64,000 nucleotides of DNA, from contig NZ_FOKB01000003.1 in the NCBI RefSeq assembly GCF_900111895.1, forward strand, positions 248,001 through 312,000, written 5' to 3'. The notes below the pieces were generated by a model. It saw only the letters and a program-made list of their open reading frames with translations, did not search any database and was not told the DNA's origin. Source of the DNA: Pseudomonas simiae. GTDB taxonomy: Bacteria > Pseudomonadota > Gammaproteobacteria > Pseudomonadales > Pseudomonadaceae. The translations under genes and the position numbers were made by a program. Numbering within the stretch: the stretch's first letter is position 1; every line of letters starts with the position of its first letter. Below are positions 18,576 to 27,115 of this stretch, piece by piece.

Positions 18576-19243
18576 ACGCCGGCCTCCCCGTCACCGATCA
18601 AGCGGCCGCGTTGCAAGGTGAGCATGCGATGGCGCATGCGCGCGATCAGCGCCAGGTCGTGACTGGCGATCAGCACGCTGGTGCCCAGGCGGTTGATGTC
18701 TTCGAAAACGCCCATGATCTCGGCCGCCAGGCGCGGGTCGAGGTTACCGGTGGGTTCGTCCGCCAGCAGCAGGGCCGGGCGGTGGACGATGGCGCGGGCG
18801 ATGCCAACGCGCTGTTGCTGGCCGGTGGACAGGTCGCCAGGGTAGAGATCGGTTTTGTCCGACAGCGCCACGCGCTCCAGGGCCGAATCCACACGTTTGA
18901 CGATCTCGGCCTTGGACAGCCCGAGGATCTGCAACGGCAGTGCCACGTTGTTGAACACGGTGCGATCGAACAGCAATTGGTGATTCTGGAACACCACGCC
19001 GATCTGGCGGCGCAGGAACGGAATCTGTGCATTGCTGATGGTGGCCAAGTCCTGGCCCGCCAGCAGTAACTTGCCGGTGGTCGGGCGTTCCATGGCCAGC
19101 AGCAGGCGCAACAAGGTACTTTTGCCGGCGCCTGAGTGGCCGGTTACAAACAGAAACTCGCCGCGACGCACCCGAAAGCTCAGCTCATGCAAGCCCACAT
19201 GCCCGTTGGCATAGCGTTTACCGACCTGCTCGAATCGAATCAT
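18572..19243 (-). CDS. ftsE: Cell division ATP-binding protein FtsE
   Basis: A 223-residue ABC ATPase. Walker A is GHSGAGKST (about residues 35-43), the ABC signature is [16 protein letters not shown], Walker B is [13 protein letters not shown], and the switch histidine is in LIASHD. It powers FtsX at the division site. It overlaps ftsY upstream by four bases (ATGA) and ftsX downstream by four bases, so translation of the three is coupled. Confidence 0.97.
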   Translation of the reverse strand: MIRFEQVGKRYANGHVGLHELSFRVRRGEFLFVTGHSGAGKSTLLRLLLAMERPTTGKLLLAGQDLATISNAQIPFLRRQIGVVFQNHQLLFDRTVFNNVALPLQILGLSKAEIVKRVDSALERVALSDKTDLYPGDLSTGQQQRVGIARAIVHRPALLLADEPTGNLDPRLAAEIMGVFEDINRLGTSVLIASHDLALIARMRHRMLTLQRGRLIGDGEAGV

Positions 19244-20625
19244 GAACGCTCCCGCTCGGCAAACAGTGCCTGTACAAAGGGTTCGGCTTCAAAGGTGCGC
19301 AGGTCGTCGATGCCTTCACCGACACCGATATAACGAATCGGCAACCCGAACTGTTTGGCCAGGGCGAAGATCACGCCGCCCTTGGCTGTGCCGTCGAGCT
19401 TAGTCAATGCCAGGCCGGTCAGTTGTACCGTCTGGTTGAATTGTTTGGCCTGGCTGATGGCGTTCTGGCCGGTGCCCGCGTCAAGCACCAACAGCACCTC
19501 ATGCGGCGCGTCTGCATCCAGCTTGCCGATCACGCGGCGGACCTTTTTCAGTTCTTCCATCAAATTGTCTTTGGTGTGCAGGCGTCCGGCGGTATCGGCG
19601 ATCAGCACGTCGATGTTACGGGCCTTGGCGGCTTGCACGGCGTCGAAGATCACCGAGGCGGAATCGGCGCCAGTATGCTGGGCGATCACCGGGATCTTGT
19701 TGCGCTCGCCCCAGACCTGCAGCTGTTCAACCGCTGCGGCACGGAAGGTGTCGCCCGCCGCCAGCATGACTTTCTTGCCTTCGGACTGCAGTTTTTTGGC
19801 CAGCTTGCCAATGGTGGTGGTCTTGCCGGCGCCATTGACGCCGACTACCAGGATTACAAAGGGTTTTTTCGGGGTGATCACCAGCGGTGCTTCCACCGGC
19901 TTGAGCATGGCGGCCAACTCAGCCTGTAGGGATTTGTACAGGGCGTCAGCGTCGGTCAGCTGCTTGCGCGCGACCTTCTGGGTGAGGCTCTGGATGATCA
20001 CGGCGGTGGCTTCTACGCCTACGTCGGCAGTGAGCAGACGGGTTTCGATGTCTTCCAGCAGTTCGTCATCAATGACCTTTTTGCCGAGAAACAGGCTGGC
20101 CATGCCTTCGCCGATGCTGGCGCTGGTCTTGCTCAGGCCTTGCTTGAGACGGGCGAAGAAGCCGGTCTTGCTGGTTTCAGCAGGAGCGGCAGGTTCTTCG
20201 ACAATGACGGGAGCCGCAATCGCTGGCTCGACCGTCACGGGTGCGGGTGCTTCAGCGACAACCGGCTGTGGCTCAATGACCACCGGAATCGGCGGAACCA
20301 CATGCGCGGCCTGCACATCTTCAACCAGCGCCACGGGCTCTTCCGCTACCGGCAGTTCCGGCCACGGCTTGTGCGCGGGTTCCGGCTCAGGTTCAGGCTC
20401 CGCCTCGGCGAGCGGCTGCAGAACCGGCTCAGCCATCGGCAACACCACCGGCGCAGGCGTTTCAGCGACCGGTTCGGCTTCTACTATAGGCTCAGGGACC
20501 GGTTCAGTTTGAACCTGTGGCTGTTCGTCGACGGTTTCCTGCGGCTTTTTGCGCAGCCATCCGAACAGGCCTTTTTTCTCGCCAGCCGCAGCTGGGGTCT
20601 TCTTGTCGTCGTTGGAACCAAACAT
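19240..20625 (-). CDS. ftsY: Signal recognition particle receptor FtsY
   Basis: A 461-residue GTPase that docks SRP-ribosome complexes at the membrane. Residues 1-160 form an acidic A domain, unusually rich in Pro, Ala, Glu and Val with repeating EPxPE- and AEPV-like units. The N domain follows (TGFFARLKQGLSKTS onwards), then the G domain with GVNGAGKTTTIGKLA, DTFRAAAVEQL, LIADTAGR and TKLDGTAKGG. The start is MFGSNDDKK at 20625; upstream in-frame codons add only 11 residues. It is the first gene of ftsYEX, with a 9-bp hairpin in the leader. Confidence 0.96.
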   Translation of the reverse strand: MFGSNDDKKTPAAAGEKKGLFGWLRKKPQETVDEQPQVQTEPVPEPIVEAEPVAETPAPVVLPMAEPVLQPLAEAEPEPEPEPAHKPWPELPVAEEPVALVEDVQAAHVVPPIPVVIEPQPVVAEAPAPVTVEPAIAAPVIVEEPAAPAETSKTGFFARLKQGLSKTSASIGEGMASLFLGKKVIDDELLEDIETRLLTADVGVEATAVIIQSLTQKVARKQLTDADALYKSLQAELAAMLKPVEAPLVITPKKPFVILVVGVNGAGKTTTIGKLAKKLQSEGKKVMLAAGDTFRAAAVEQLQVWGERNKIPVIAQHTGADSASVIFDAVQAAKARNIDVLIADTAGRLHTKDNLMEELKKVRRVIGKLDADAPHEVLLVLDAGTGQNAISQAKQFNQTVQLTGLALTKLDGTAKGGVIFALAKQFGLPIRYIGVGEGIDDLRTFEAEPFVQALFAERERS

Positions 20626-20646
20626 GGAGACGGCTATCTCAAGGTA

Positions 20647-20668
20647 GCGACGCGCCACGGGGCGCGTC
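20647..20668 (-). promoter_or_regulatory. Hairpin in the ftsY leader
   Basis: CGACGCGCC and GGCGCGTCG form a perfect 9-bp GC-rich stem around ACGG. It ends 22 nt upstream of the ftsY start codon, close to the ribosome-binding region, and no T run follows on either strand. It is therefore more likely a leader structure than a terminator. Confidence 0.5.
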
Positions 20669-20857
20669 GGTAAATAAAATTCGATGCGTAACAGACTGTT
20701 TTTTAGCCAGCTCGTTCATGCGCAACATTTTGTAAGGCCAAAATGGGGCCTTAACAGGACAGCCGCAGTGGCCGTCCCTAAGTCGGATCAGTATCCTAGC
20801 ACCTCCTCGCCCGCCGACGCTAAGACCAAGCGGGCAGCCCAACAGGTTTAAAAACGA

Positions 20858-22213
20858 ATGAATGCTCTAGCCCGCTGCGCCGCAGGCCTGCTGTTCAGCA
20901 CAGTTTGTCTGCCTCTTTCAGCCTTGGCTGCCGACCCACAACCCACCCATGAATTCACCCTGGATAACGGCCTGAAGGTGGTCGTGCGCGAAGATCATCG
21001 CGCGCCTGTGGTGGTTTCCCAGGTCTGGTACAAGGTGGGTTCGAGCTACGAAACCCCGGGCCAGACGGGTTTGTCCCACGCCCTGGAACACATGATGTTC
21101 AAAGGCAGCGCCAAGGTCGGCCCTGGCGAAGCCTCGCTAATCCTGCGCGACCTGGGTGCCGAAGAGAACGCCTTCACCAGCGACGACTACACCGCCTACT
21201 ACCAGGTACTGGCCCGTGACCGCCTGGGCGTCGCCTTCGAGCTGGAAGCCGACCGCATGGCCAGCCTGCGCCTGCCGGCCGACGAATTCAGTCGCGAAAT
21301 CGAGGTAATCAAGGAGGAGCGCCGCCTGCGCACCGACGATAACCCGATGTCCAAGGCCTACGAGCGTTTCAAGGCCATGGCATTTCCGGCCAGCGGCTAC
21401 CACACGCCGACCATCGGCTGGATGGCCGACCTGGATCGCATGAAGGTCGAAGAACTGCGCCACTGGTACCAATCCTGGTACGTGCCGAACAATGCCACGT
21501 TGGTGGTGGTCGGCGACGTCACCCCGGACGAGGTGAAGAACCTGGCCCAGCGCTACTTCGGCCCGATCCCCAAGCGTGACGTGCCACCGGCCAAGATCCC
21601 GATGGAATTGGCCGAGCCTGGCGAGCGCCTGCTGACCATGAAGGTGCAGACCCAACTGCCCAGCGTGATCCTGGGCTTCAACGTGCCAGGCCTGGCCACC
21701 GCCGAAGACAAACGCTCGGTACAGGCCCTGCGCCTGATCTCGGCCTTGCTGGACGGCGGCTACAGCGCACGGATCTCCGAACAGTTGGAGCGCGGTGAAG
21801 AGCTGGTCTCCGCGGCCTCCACCAACTACGACGCCTACACCCGTGGCGACACCCTGTTCATGTTGACCGCCACCCCCAATCAGCAGAAGAAAAAGACCGT
21901 CGCCCAAGCTGAAGCCGGCCTGTGGCGCCTTCTGGAAGAACTGAAGGCCAAGCCTCCGACCGCCGAAGAACTGGAACGTATCCGCGCCCAGGTCATTGCC
22001 GGCCTGGTCTACCAACGTGACTCCATTACCAGCCAGGCTACGGCCATTGGCTCCCTGGAGACCGTCGGCCTGTCCTGGAAGCTGATGGACACGGAGCTTG
22101 CCGACCTGCAAAGCGTGACCCCGGAAGACATCCAGAAAGCCGCGCGTACCTATTTCATCCGCGAACGTCTCAGCGTCGCCCATGTCTTGCCTCTGGAGAC
22201 CGCTCATGAGTGA
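20858..22213 (+). CDS. M16 family zinc metallopeptidase (catalytic subunit)
   Basis: A 451-residue protein with a signal peptide (residues 1-24, ending LSALAADPQ), so periplasmic. The inverted zinc motif HxxEH is present in GLSHALEHMMFKGS (about residue 70), and the third ligand glutamate is in the downstream segment near residue 147. The C-terminal half is a second M16 fold with DGGYSARISEQLERG. M16 enzymes close like a clam over unfolded peptides. It is followed by a paralogue lacking the zinc motif, whose start overlaps its stop by 8 nt, suggesting a two-subunit enzyme like mitochondrial processing peptidase. Confidence 0.92.
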   Translation: MNALARCAAGLLFSTVCLPLSALAADPQPTHEFTLDNGLKVVVREDHRAPVVVSQVWYKVGSSYETPGQTGLSHALEHMMFKGSAKVGPGEASLILRDLGAEENAFTSDDYTAYYQVLARDRLGVAFELEADRMASLRLPADEFSREIEVIKEERRLRTDDNPMSKAYERFKAMAFPASGYHTPTIGWMADLDRMKVEELRHWYQSWYVPNNATLVVVGDVTPDEVKNLAQRYFGPIPKRDVPPAKIPMELAEPGERLLTMKVQTQLPSVILGFNVPGLATAEDKRSVQALRLISALLDGGYSARISEQLERGEELVSAASTNYDAYTRGDTLFMLTATPNQQKKKTVAQAEAGLWRLLEELKAKPPTAEELERIRAQVIAGLVYQRDSITSQATAIGSLETVGLSWKLMDTELADLQSVTPEDIQKAARTYFIRERLSVAHVLPLETAHE

Positions 22214-23696
22214 TCGCAAAAGCAGCCGCCTGATCTTCCCCGGCCTGATCGTTGTCACCCTGATCGCCGCCAGTGCCGTGTATTTCCTGCGTCCGAGCGA
22301 CTCCGTCGCCAGCCCCGCGCTGGAAAAAGCCCAATCGAGCAACACGCTGCAATCGCTGGCGGAACTGGACGACAAGGCACCGACCAACCGCAAGCTCGAC
22401 GTGCAAACCTGGACCACCGCCGAAGGCGCCAAGGTGCTGTTCGTGGAAGCCCATGAACTGCCGATGTTCGACGTGCGCATCCTGTTCGCCGCCGGCAGCA
22501 GCCAGGACGGCAACGTGCCGGGCCTGGCGCTGATGACCAACGCCATGCTCAACGAAGGCGTGCCGGGCAAGGATGTAAGCCAGATCGCCCGTGACTTCGA
22601 AGGCCTGGGCGCAGATTTTGGCAATGGCGCTTATCGCGACATGGCGCTGGTGTCCCTGCGCAGCCTCAGCGCCAGCGATAAACGTGACGCAGCCCTTACC
22701 CTGTTTGACCAGGTAATCGGCAAGCCGACCTTCCCGGCCGACTCTCTGGCGCGGATCAAGAACCAGATCCTCGCCGGCTTCGAGTACCAGAAACAGAACC
22801 CCGGCAAGCTGGCGAGCCTTGAGTTGTTCAAGCGGCTGTACGGCGACCACCCTTACGCGCACCCGAGCGAAGGTACGCCGCAGAGCGTGCCGAAGATCAC
22901 CCTGGCACAGTTGCAGGCGTTTCACGCCAAGGCCTATGCGGCCGGCAACGCAGTGATCGCGGTGGTGGGTGACCTGACCCGCGCCGAGGCCGAAGCCATG
23001 ACGGGCAAGATTTCCGCCTCGCTGCCTAAAGGCCCGGCGTTGCCGAAAATCGCCCAGCCGACCGACCCCAAGCCGGGTCTGAACCGCATCGAATTCCCCT
23101 CCAAGCAGACGCACCTGCTGTTCGCCCAACTGGGTATCGACCGTGCCGACCCGGACTATGCAGCCCTGTCCCTGGGCAACCAGATCCTCGGCGGCGGTGG
23201 TTTCGGCACCCGCTTGATGAGCGAAGTGCGCGAGAAACGCGGCCTGACCTACGGTGTGTACTCCGGCTTCTCGCCGATGCAGGTGCGTGGCCCGTTCATG
23301 ATCAACCTGCAAACCCGTGCAGAAATGAGCGGCGGCACCCTGCGCCTGGTGGAGGACGTGGTAGCCGACTACCTCAAGACCGGCCCGACGCAAAAGGAAC
23401 TCGATGACGCCAAGCGCGAACTGGCCGGCAGCTTCCCGCTGTCGACTGCGAGCAACGCCGATATCGCCGGGCAGCTGGGTGCCATGGGTTTCTATAACCT
23501 GCCGCTGACCTATCTGGAAGATTTCATGAAACAATCCCAGGCCCTGACCGTAGAGCAGGTCAAGGCTGCAATGAACAAACACTTGAGTGCCGACAAGATG
23601 GTCATCGTGACCGCCGGCCCGACGATTGCGCAAAAGCCACTACCGCCCCCCACTGACAAAATCGCCGAGCAGCCGCTCGGGGTTCCGGAGCATTAA
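22206..23696 (+). CDS. M16 family peptidase-like protein, non-catalytic partner
   Basis: A 496-residue protein anchored by one N-terminal helix (residues 10-30, LIFPGLIVVTLIAASAVYFL) with no clear cleavage site. The M16 fold is clear, but the HxxEH position reads LMTNAMLNEGVPG, so zinc cannot bind. The C-terminal R/Y substrate-binding element is intact in MSEVREKRGLTYGVYSGFSP. This division of labour fits a heterodimer with the upstream M16 protein. The start at 22206 overlaps that gene. The stop overlaps the rsmD start by one base. Confidence 0.92.
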   Translation: MSDRKSSRLIFPGLIVVTLIAASAVYFLRPSDSVASPALEKAQSSNTLQSLAELDDKAPTNRKLDVQTWTTAEGAKVLFVEAHELPMFDVRILFAAGSSQDGNVPGLALMTNAMLNEGVPGKDVSQIARDFEGLGADFGNGAYRDMALVSLRSLSASDKRDAALTLFDQVIGKPTFPADSLARIKNQILAGFEYQKQNPGKLASLELFKRLYGDHPYAHPSEGTPQSVPKITLAQLQAFHAKAYAAGNAVIAVVGDLTRAEAEAMTGKISASLPKGPALPKIAQPTDPKPGLNRIEFPSKQTHLLFAQLGIDRADPDYAALSLGNQILGGGGFGTRLMSEVREKRGLTYGVYSGFSPMQVRGPFMINLQTRAEMSGGTLRLVEDVVADYLKTGPTQKELDDAKRELAGSFPLSTASNADIAGQLGAMGFYNLPLTYLEDFMKQSQALTVEQVKAAMNKHLSADKMVIVTAGPTIAQKPLPPPTDKIAEQPLGVPEH

Positions 23697-24304
23697 TGGC
23701 CAGTTCATCTCGCCCGAAAAAACCCGTCCACAACGTGCATAACGGTGTGGGCCAGCTGCGCATCATTGGCGGCGAATGGCGCAGCCGCAAGCTGAGCTTC
23801 CCCGACGTGGTGGGCCTGCGCCCGACGCCGGACCGTGTGCGTGAAACCCTGTTCAACTGGCTCGCGCCGTACATTGCCGGGGCCAAGGTGCTCGACCCCT
23901 TCGCCGGCAGCGGCGCGCTGTTCCTGGAGGCACTGTCCCGTGGGGCCGCCCTGGGCCAGGCGCTGGACGCCAGCAACGTGGCGGTCTCCAGCCTCAAGGA
24001 ACACTTGGGCACGCTGCGCTGCACCACCGGTCAGGTCCAGACCGCCGACGCCCTGCGCTACCTGGAAACCCAGCCGGCCAGCGAATACGACGTGGTGTTC
24101 CTCGACCCGCCGTTCAACCAGAACCTGCTGCCAACCGTGTGCGCACTGCTGGAAGAACGTCAGTGGCTGGCACCGGATGCGTGGATCTACACTGAAAGCG
24201 AGACCGCGCCCTCTACCCTGGGCCTGCCGGCAGCGTGGCGCCTGCACCGGGAACAGAAATCCGGGCGGGTGTACTACGCGCTGTGGCACCGCAGCGCCGC
24301 CTGA
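23696..24304 (+). CDS. rsmD: 16S rRNA (guanine(966)-N2)-methyltransferase RsmD
   Basis: A 202-residue SAM-dependent methyltransferase modifying G966 of 16S rRNA. RIIGGEWRSRKLSFPDV near residue 22 and GLRPTPDRVRETLFNWL are family signatures. The SAM site is KVLDPFAGSGALFLEALSRG (about residue 64), and the catalytic motif is VVFLDPPFNQ (about residue 137). Its ATG overlaps the preceding stop codon, so it is translated with the M16 pair. A co-located M16/rsmD arrangement is common in pseudomonads. Confidence 0.96.
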   Translation: MASSSRPKKPVHNVHNGVGQLRIIGGEWRSRKLSFPDVVGLRPTPDRVRETLFNWLAPYIAGAKVLDPFAGSGALFLEALSRGAALGQALDASNVAVSSLKEHLGTLRCTTGQVQTADALRYLETQPASEYDVVFLDPPFNQNLLPTVCALLEERQWLAPDAWIYTESETAPSTLGLPAAWRLHREQKSGRVYYALWHRSAA

Positions 24305-24325
24305 CCTCCGGGCGAGCGAGCTTTT

Positions 24326-24365
24326 GTGGTGAGCGGGCTTGTCGAATCGTCGCACCGCTCACTAC
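24326..24365. repeat. Single REP-like hairpin of a distinct subtype
   Basis: GTGGTGAGCGG and CCGCTCACTAC are inverted arms (10 of 11 match) around GCTTGTCGAATCGTCGCA. This is the GAGCGGGCTTGTCG(A/G)ATCG subtype, different from the other REPs here. It sits 11 nt before the start of the next gene. Confidence 0.7.
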
Positions 24366-24375
24366 AGAGATCGGC

Positions 24376-25371
24376 ATGAACCCTTGCGCTAACACATTCA
24401 CCCCCGCCTTCGGCCTCGGCAACCCCCACTTGCAAACGCTGTGGGGGCCGCTGTGGCGCCCCACTACTCATATCGAACGCCAACGCGAACGCCTGTGGCT
24501 GGAAGACGGCGACTTCCTGGACCTCGACTGGCATGGCCCCCACGACGCGCAAGCGCCGTTGGTGCTGGTGCTGCACGGGCTGACCGGTTCCTCCAACTCG
24601 CCCTACGTGGCCGGCCTGCAGAAAGCCCTGGCCGCGCAAGGCTGGGCCAGCGCTGCATTGAATTGGCGTGGTTGTTCGGGCGAACCGAATCTGTTGGCGC
24701 GCAGCTATCACTCGGGTGCCAGCGAAGACCTGGCGGCGGCGATTGCCCATCTGCGGGCCAAACGGCCGTTGGCGCCGTTGTATGCCGTGGGTTATTCACT
24801 GGGCGGCAATGTGCTGCTCAAGCATTTGGGCGAAACCGGCTCGGCATCAGGGCTGCAAGGCGCGGCGGCGGTGTCGGTGCCGTTTCGTCTGGACCAGTGT
24901 GCGGATCGCATCGGCCTGGGCTTTTCGCGGGTTTATCAAAAGCATTTCATGCGTGAAATGCTGGCGTATATCCGCGTCAAGCAGAGCCGTTTCCTGCTGG
25001 ACGGCCGGACAGACGGGCTCAAGGCATTGGAAGACCTGGGCCCACTGGAAAAGATGCGCACGTTCTGGGATTTCGACGGCCGGGTCACCGCGCCTCTGCA
25101 CGGGTTTCTGAGTGCCGAGGACTATTACCGCCGTGCATCGAGCCGCTATTACCTGGGCGATATCCGCACCCCAAGCCTGATCATCCAGGCCGCCGATGAC
25201 CCCTTTGTGTTCGCCCACAGCCTACCTGAAGCGAGCGAACTGTCGGCGTGCACGGAGTTTGAGCTGCTGGCCAAGGGTGGGCATGTCGGATTTGTCGATG
25301 GCACCCTGAAACGCCCGGGTTACTACTTGGAGCGGCGTATTCCTCAATGGCTGCTGGCACAACACGGTTAA
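24376..25371 (+). CDS. YheT-like alpha/beta hydrolase
   Basis: A 331-residue cytosolic hydrolase of the UPF0017/YheT type. PAFGLGNPHLQTLWGPL opens the protein. The oxyanion-hole region is LVLHGLTGSSNSPYV, and the nucleophile is the serine of AVGYSLGGNVLLKHLGE (about residue 141). The aspartate is in LIIQAADDPFV and the histidine in LLAKGGHVGFVDG near residue 299. The natural substrate is not known for bacterial members; esterase or lipase-like activity is expected from the fold. The start at 24376 gives the conserved N-terminus. It faces the rhodanese gene with only 29 nt between the stops. Confidence 0.9.
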   Translation: MNPCANTFTPAFGLGNPHLQTLWGPLWRPTTHIERQRERLWLEDGDFLDLDWHGPHDAQAPLVLVLHGLTGSSNSPYVAGLQKALAAQGWASAALNWRGCSGEPNLLARSYHSGASEDLAAAIAHLRAKRPLAPLYAVGYSLGGNVLLKHLGETGSASGLQGAAAVSVPFRLDQCADRIGLGFSRVYQKHFMREMLAYIRVKQSRFLLDGRTDGLKALEDLGPLEKMRTFWDFDGRVTAPLHGFLSAEDYYRRASSRYYLGDIRTPSLIIQAADDPFVFAHSLPEASELSACTEFELLAKGGHVGFVDGTLKRPGYYLERRIPQWLLAQHG

Positions 25372-25372
25372 C

Positions 25373-25392
25373 CCTGTGGGCGCTGGCTTGGG
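25373..25392. repeat. Degenerate single REP remnant
   Basis: CTGTGGGCGCTGGCTTGGG resembles one half of a GTGGGAGCTGGCTTGCC unit but has no inverted partner. It lies between two convergent genes. Confidence 0.4.
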
Positions 25393-25400
25393 TTTACATC

Positions 25401-26264
25401 TCAACTGACTGAGTCGCCTGTAGCGATTTCGCGCTTTGGATCGGTAATCCATTCGCTCCATGAACCTGCGTACAACTTACCCAACGGGTAACCCGCCAGG
25501 CTCAGGGCGAACAGGTTGTGGCACGCCGTCACGCCCGAACCGCAATACGCCACCAGCTCATCCGGCGAACGTCCCTGCAACTGGGCAGCGAAGCGCTGCT
25601 TGAGCTGTGCAGCCGGCAGGAAGCGGCCGTCGGTGTCCAGGTTTTCATTGAACGCCGCACATTGCGCGCCAGGGATATGCCCTGCGATGGGGTCGATGGG
25701 CTCCACGTCACCGCGAAAGCGTGGTTGAGCGCGGGCATCGATCAGTGTCAGTTCCGGCTGGCCCAAGCGTTTTTCCAGCTGTTCGGCGTCCAGCAACAGT
25801 CGGTTGTCCGGCGTACCGGCGAATGTCCCAGGCGCCACCAGCGGCGCGTCCAGACTCAGTGGGAAACCTGCGCCGTGCCAGGCCTTGAGGCCGCCATCCA
25901 GGATAAACACGCCATCACGCTTACCCAGCCAGGCCAGCAGCCACCAGGCGCGGGCGGCATAGGCGCCGGGGCCGTCGTCATACAACACGATATCGGTGTC
26001 AGCGCTGATGCCCCACGCCCGCAATCGCTGAACCAACGTCTCTGCCGCCGGCAATGGATGACGCCCGGTCACGCCCTTGATCACCGTGCCACTGAGGTGT
26101 CGGTTCAGGTCGGCGTATTGCGCGCCCTCGATATGCCCTTCGGCATAGCTGCAACGCCCGTAGTCCGGGTCTTCCAGGGCAAAGCGGCAATCCAGGATCA
26201 CCACCGAGGCGGCCTTCTGGCGCTCGGCCAGTTGCTGGGGGCTGATCAATTGGGCAAGCGGCAT
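25401..26264 (-). CDS. sseA: Sulfurtransferase with tandem rhodanese domains (3-mercaptopyruvate sulfurtransferase-like)
   Basis: A 287-residue protein with an inactive N-terminal rhodanese domain (VVILDCRFALEDPDYG, GHIEGAQYADLNRHLSG) and an active C-terminal one. The catalytic cysteine is in VAYCGSGVTACHN (about residue 240). The CGSGVT loop is typical of 3-mercaptopyruvate sulfurtransferases rather than thiosulfate-specific rhodaneses. It moves sulfane sulfur to thiols or cyanide. It is encoded on the reverse strand, 33 nt downstream of the TetR gene, and may be transcribed with it. Confidence 0.88.
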   Translation of the reverse strand: MPLAQLISPQQLAERQKAASVVILDCRFALEDPDYGRCSYAEGHIEGAQYADLNRHLSGTVIKGVTGRHPLPAAETLVQRLRAWGISADTDIVLYDDGPGAYAARAWWLLAWLGKRDGVFILDGGLKAWHGAGFPLSLDAPLVAPGTFAGTPDNRLLLDAEQLEKRLGQPELTLIDARAQPRFRGDVEPIDPIAGHIPGAQCAAFNENLDTDGRFLPAAQLKQRFAAQLQGRSPDELVAYCGSGVTACHNLFALSLAGYPLGKLYAGSWSEWITDPKREIATGDSVS

Positions 26265-26297
26265 GACGGACTCCTATGAACAGATTCGGGAAAGGTC

Positions 26298-26969
26298 CTA
26301 CTTCACTTCTTCCAATGCCTGATTCAACGGCACGTAAAACTCTTTGAATAATGCATCCACGGCGTCCTTGGCCTGAGGCGTGACAAACCCAGCCTCCAGC
26401 ACCAACACCTGATAGACCCCGCGTTTGATCGCCTCAGCACTCAAGTGGGCAGAGTTTTCGTTGGTGGTGCACAAGAAACGCACCCAGGAGGTGAGGATGA
26501 TCCAGGCATTGAGGGTCAGGGCTTCGGTTTGCACCGGGTCCATATTGAGGATGCCGGCGTCGACAAACCCTTGGTAAATAGCGCCCCCCTGGGTCAGGCA
26601 GCGCTGGGAGAAGCGCCGATAGCCGGTCGCCAGCTCCGGGTCGCTTTCCAGCAGGTGCTCGAGGTCGCGGTGCAGGAAACGGTAGCGCCACATGCCGGCC
26701 AACACGGCCTGCAGGTAGAAACGTTTGTCTTCGACGGTGACGGCGCGACCTTGGGGCGGGCGCAGGAAACTGTCCACCAGAGCTTCGTATTCGCGAAACA
26801 GCACGGCGATGATCGCCTGCTTGTTGGGGAAGTGGTAGTACAGGTTGCCCGGCGAAATTTCCATATGGGCGGCAATGTGGTTGGTGCTCACACTGCGCTC
26901 GCCCTGCTGGTTAAAAAGCTCCAGGCTGGTTTGCACAATGCGCTCGCTGGTCTTTACTCGTGGTGCCAT
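26298..26969 (-). CDS. TetR family transcriptional regulator
   Basis: A 223-residue repressor-type protein. The N-terminal helix-turn-helix is RIVQTSLELFNQQGERSVST followed by HIAAHMEISPGNLYYHFPNK (about residues 10-50). The C-terminal part is the helical ligand-binding domain, with tryptophan- and tyrosine-rich segments. It is divergent from the aldehyde dehydrogenase gene with 146 nt between the starts. A 20-nt palindrome in that gap is a likely operator, so it probably controls both itself and the ALDH-GMC cluster. The ligand is unknown; an aldehyde, alcohol or acyl compound would fit. Confidence 0.88.
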   Translation of the reverse strand: MAPRVKTSERIVQTSLELFNQQGERSVSTNHIAAHMEISPGNLYYHFPNKQAIIAVLFREYEALVDSFLRPPQGRAVTVEDKRFYLQAVLAGMWRYRFLHRDLEHLLESDPELATGYRRFSQRCLTQGGAIYQGFVDAGILNMDPVQTEALTLNAWIILTSWVRFLCTTNENSAHLSAEAIKRGVYQVLVLEAGFVTPQAKDAVDALFKEFYVPLNQALEEVK

Positions 26970-27059
26970 AGGGGATCAGCTTCTGTACACGTGATAAGGC
27001 ATCTTACGGCCTATTCTTACAGGGATAAATCCGCATCTGGGCGTAATGACATTTGACAA

Positions 27060-27079
27060 TTTAGAGTAATGACTCTAAA
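27060..27079. promoter_or_regulatory. Candidate TetR operator overlapping a promoter
   Basis: TTTAGAGT-AATG-ACTCTAAA is a perfect palindrome with 8-nt arms. It starts just after TTGACA (27053-27058), a consensus -35 box for the rightward aldehyde dehydrogenase gene. The octamer GTAATGAC inside it (27066-27073) also occurs at 27043-27050, 23 nt upstream, on the same strand. The ALDH start is 36 nt downstream. Confidence 0.6.
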
Positions 27080-27115
27080 AACCCAGGCAGACCTATAACA
27101 ATCGGGAACGCCGCC

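Noticed and set aside
19355..20512. A 385-codon forward-strand frame opposite ftsY
   Set aside because: It lies antisense to a clear FtsY and its composition (long Ser/Thr/Gly runs) simply mirrors the Pro/Ala/Glu-rich FtsY A domain.
24326..24365. The GTGGTGAGCGG hairpin as a Rho-independent terminator of rsmD
   Set aside because: No T run follows the stem on the forward strand; the sequence matches a REP subtype instead.
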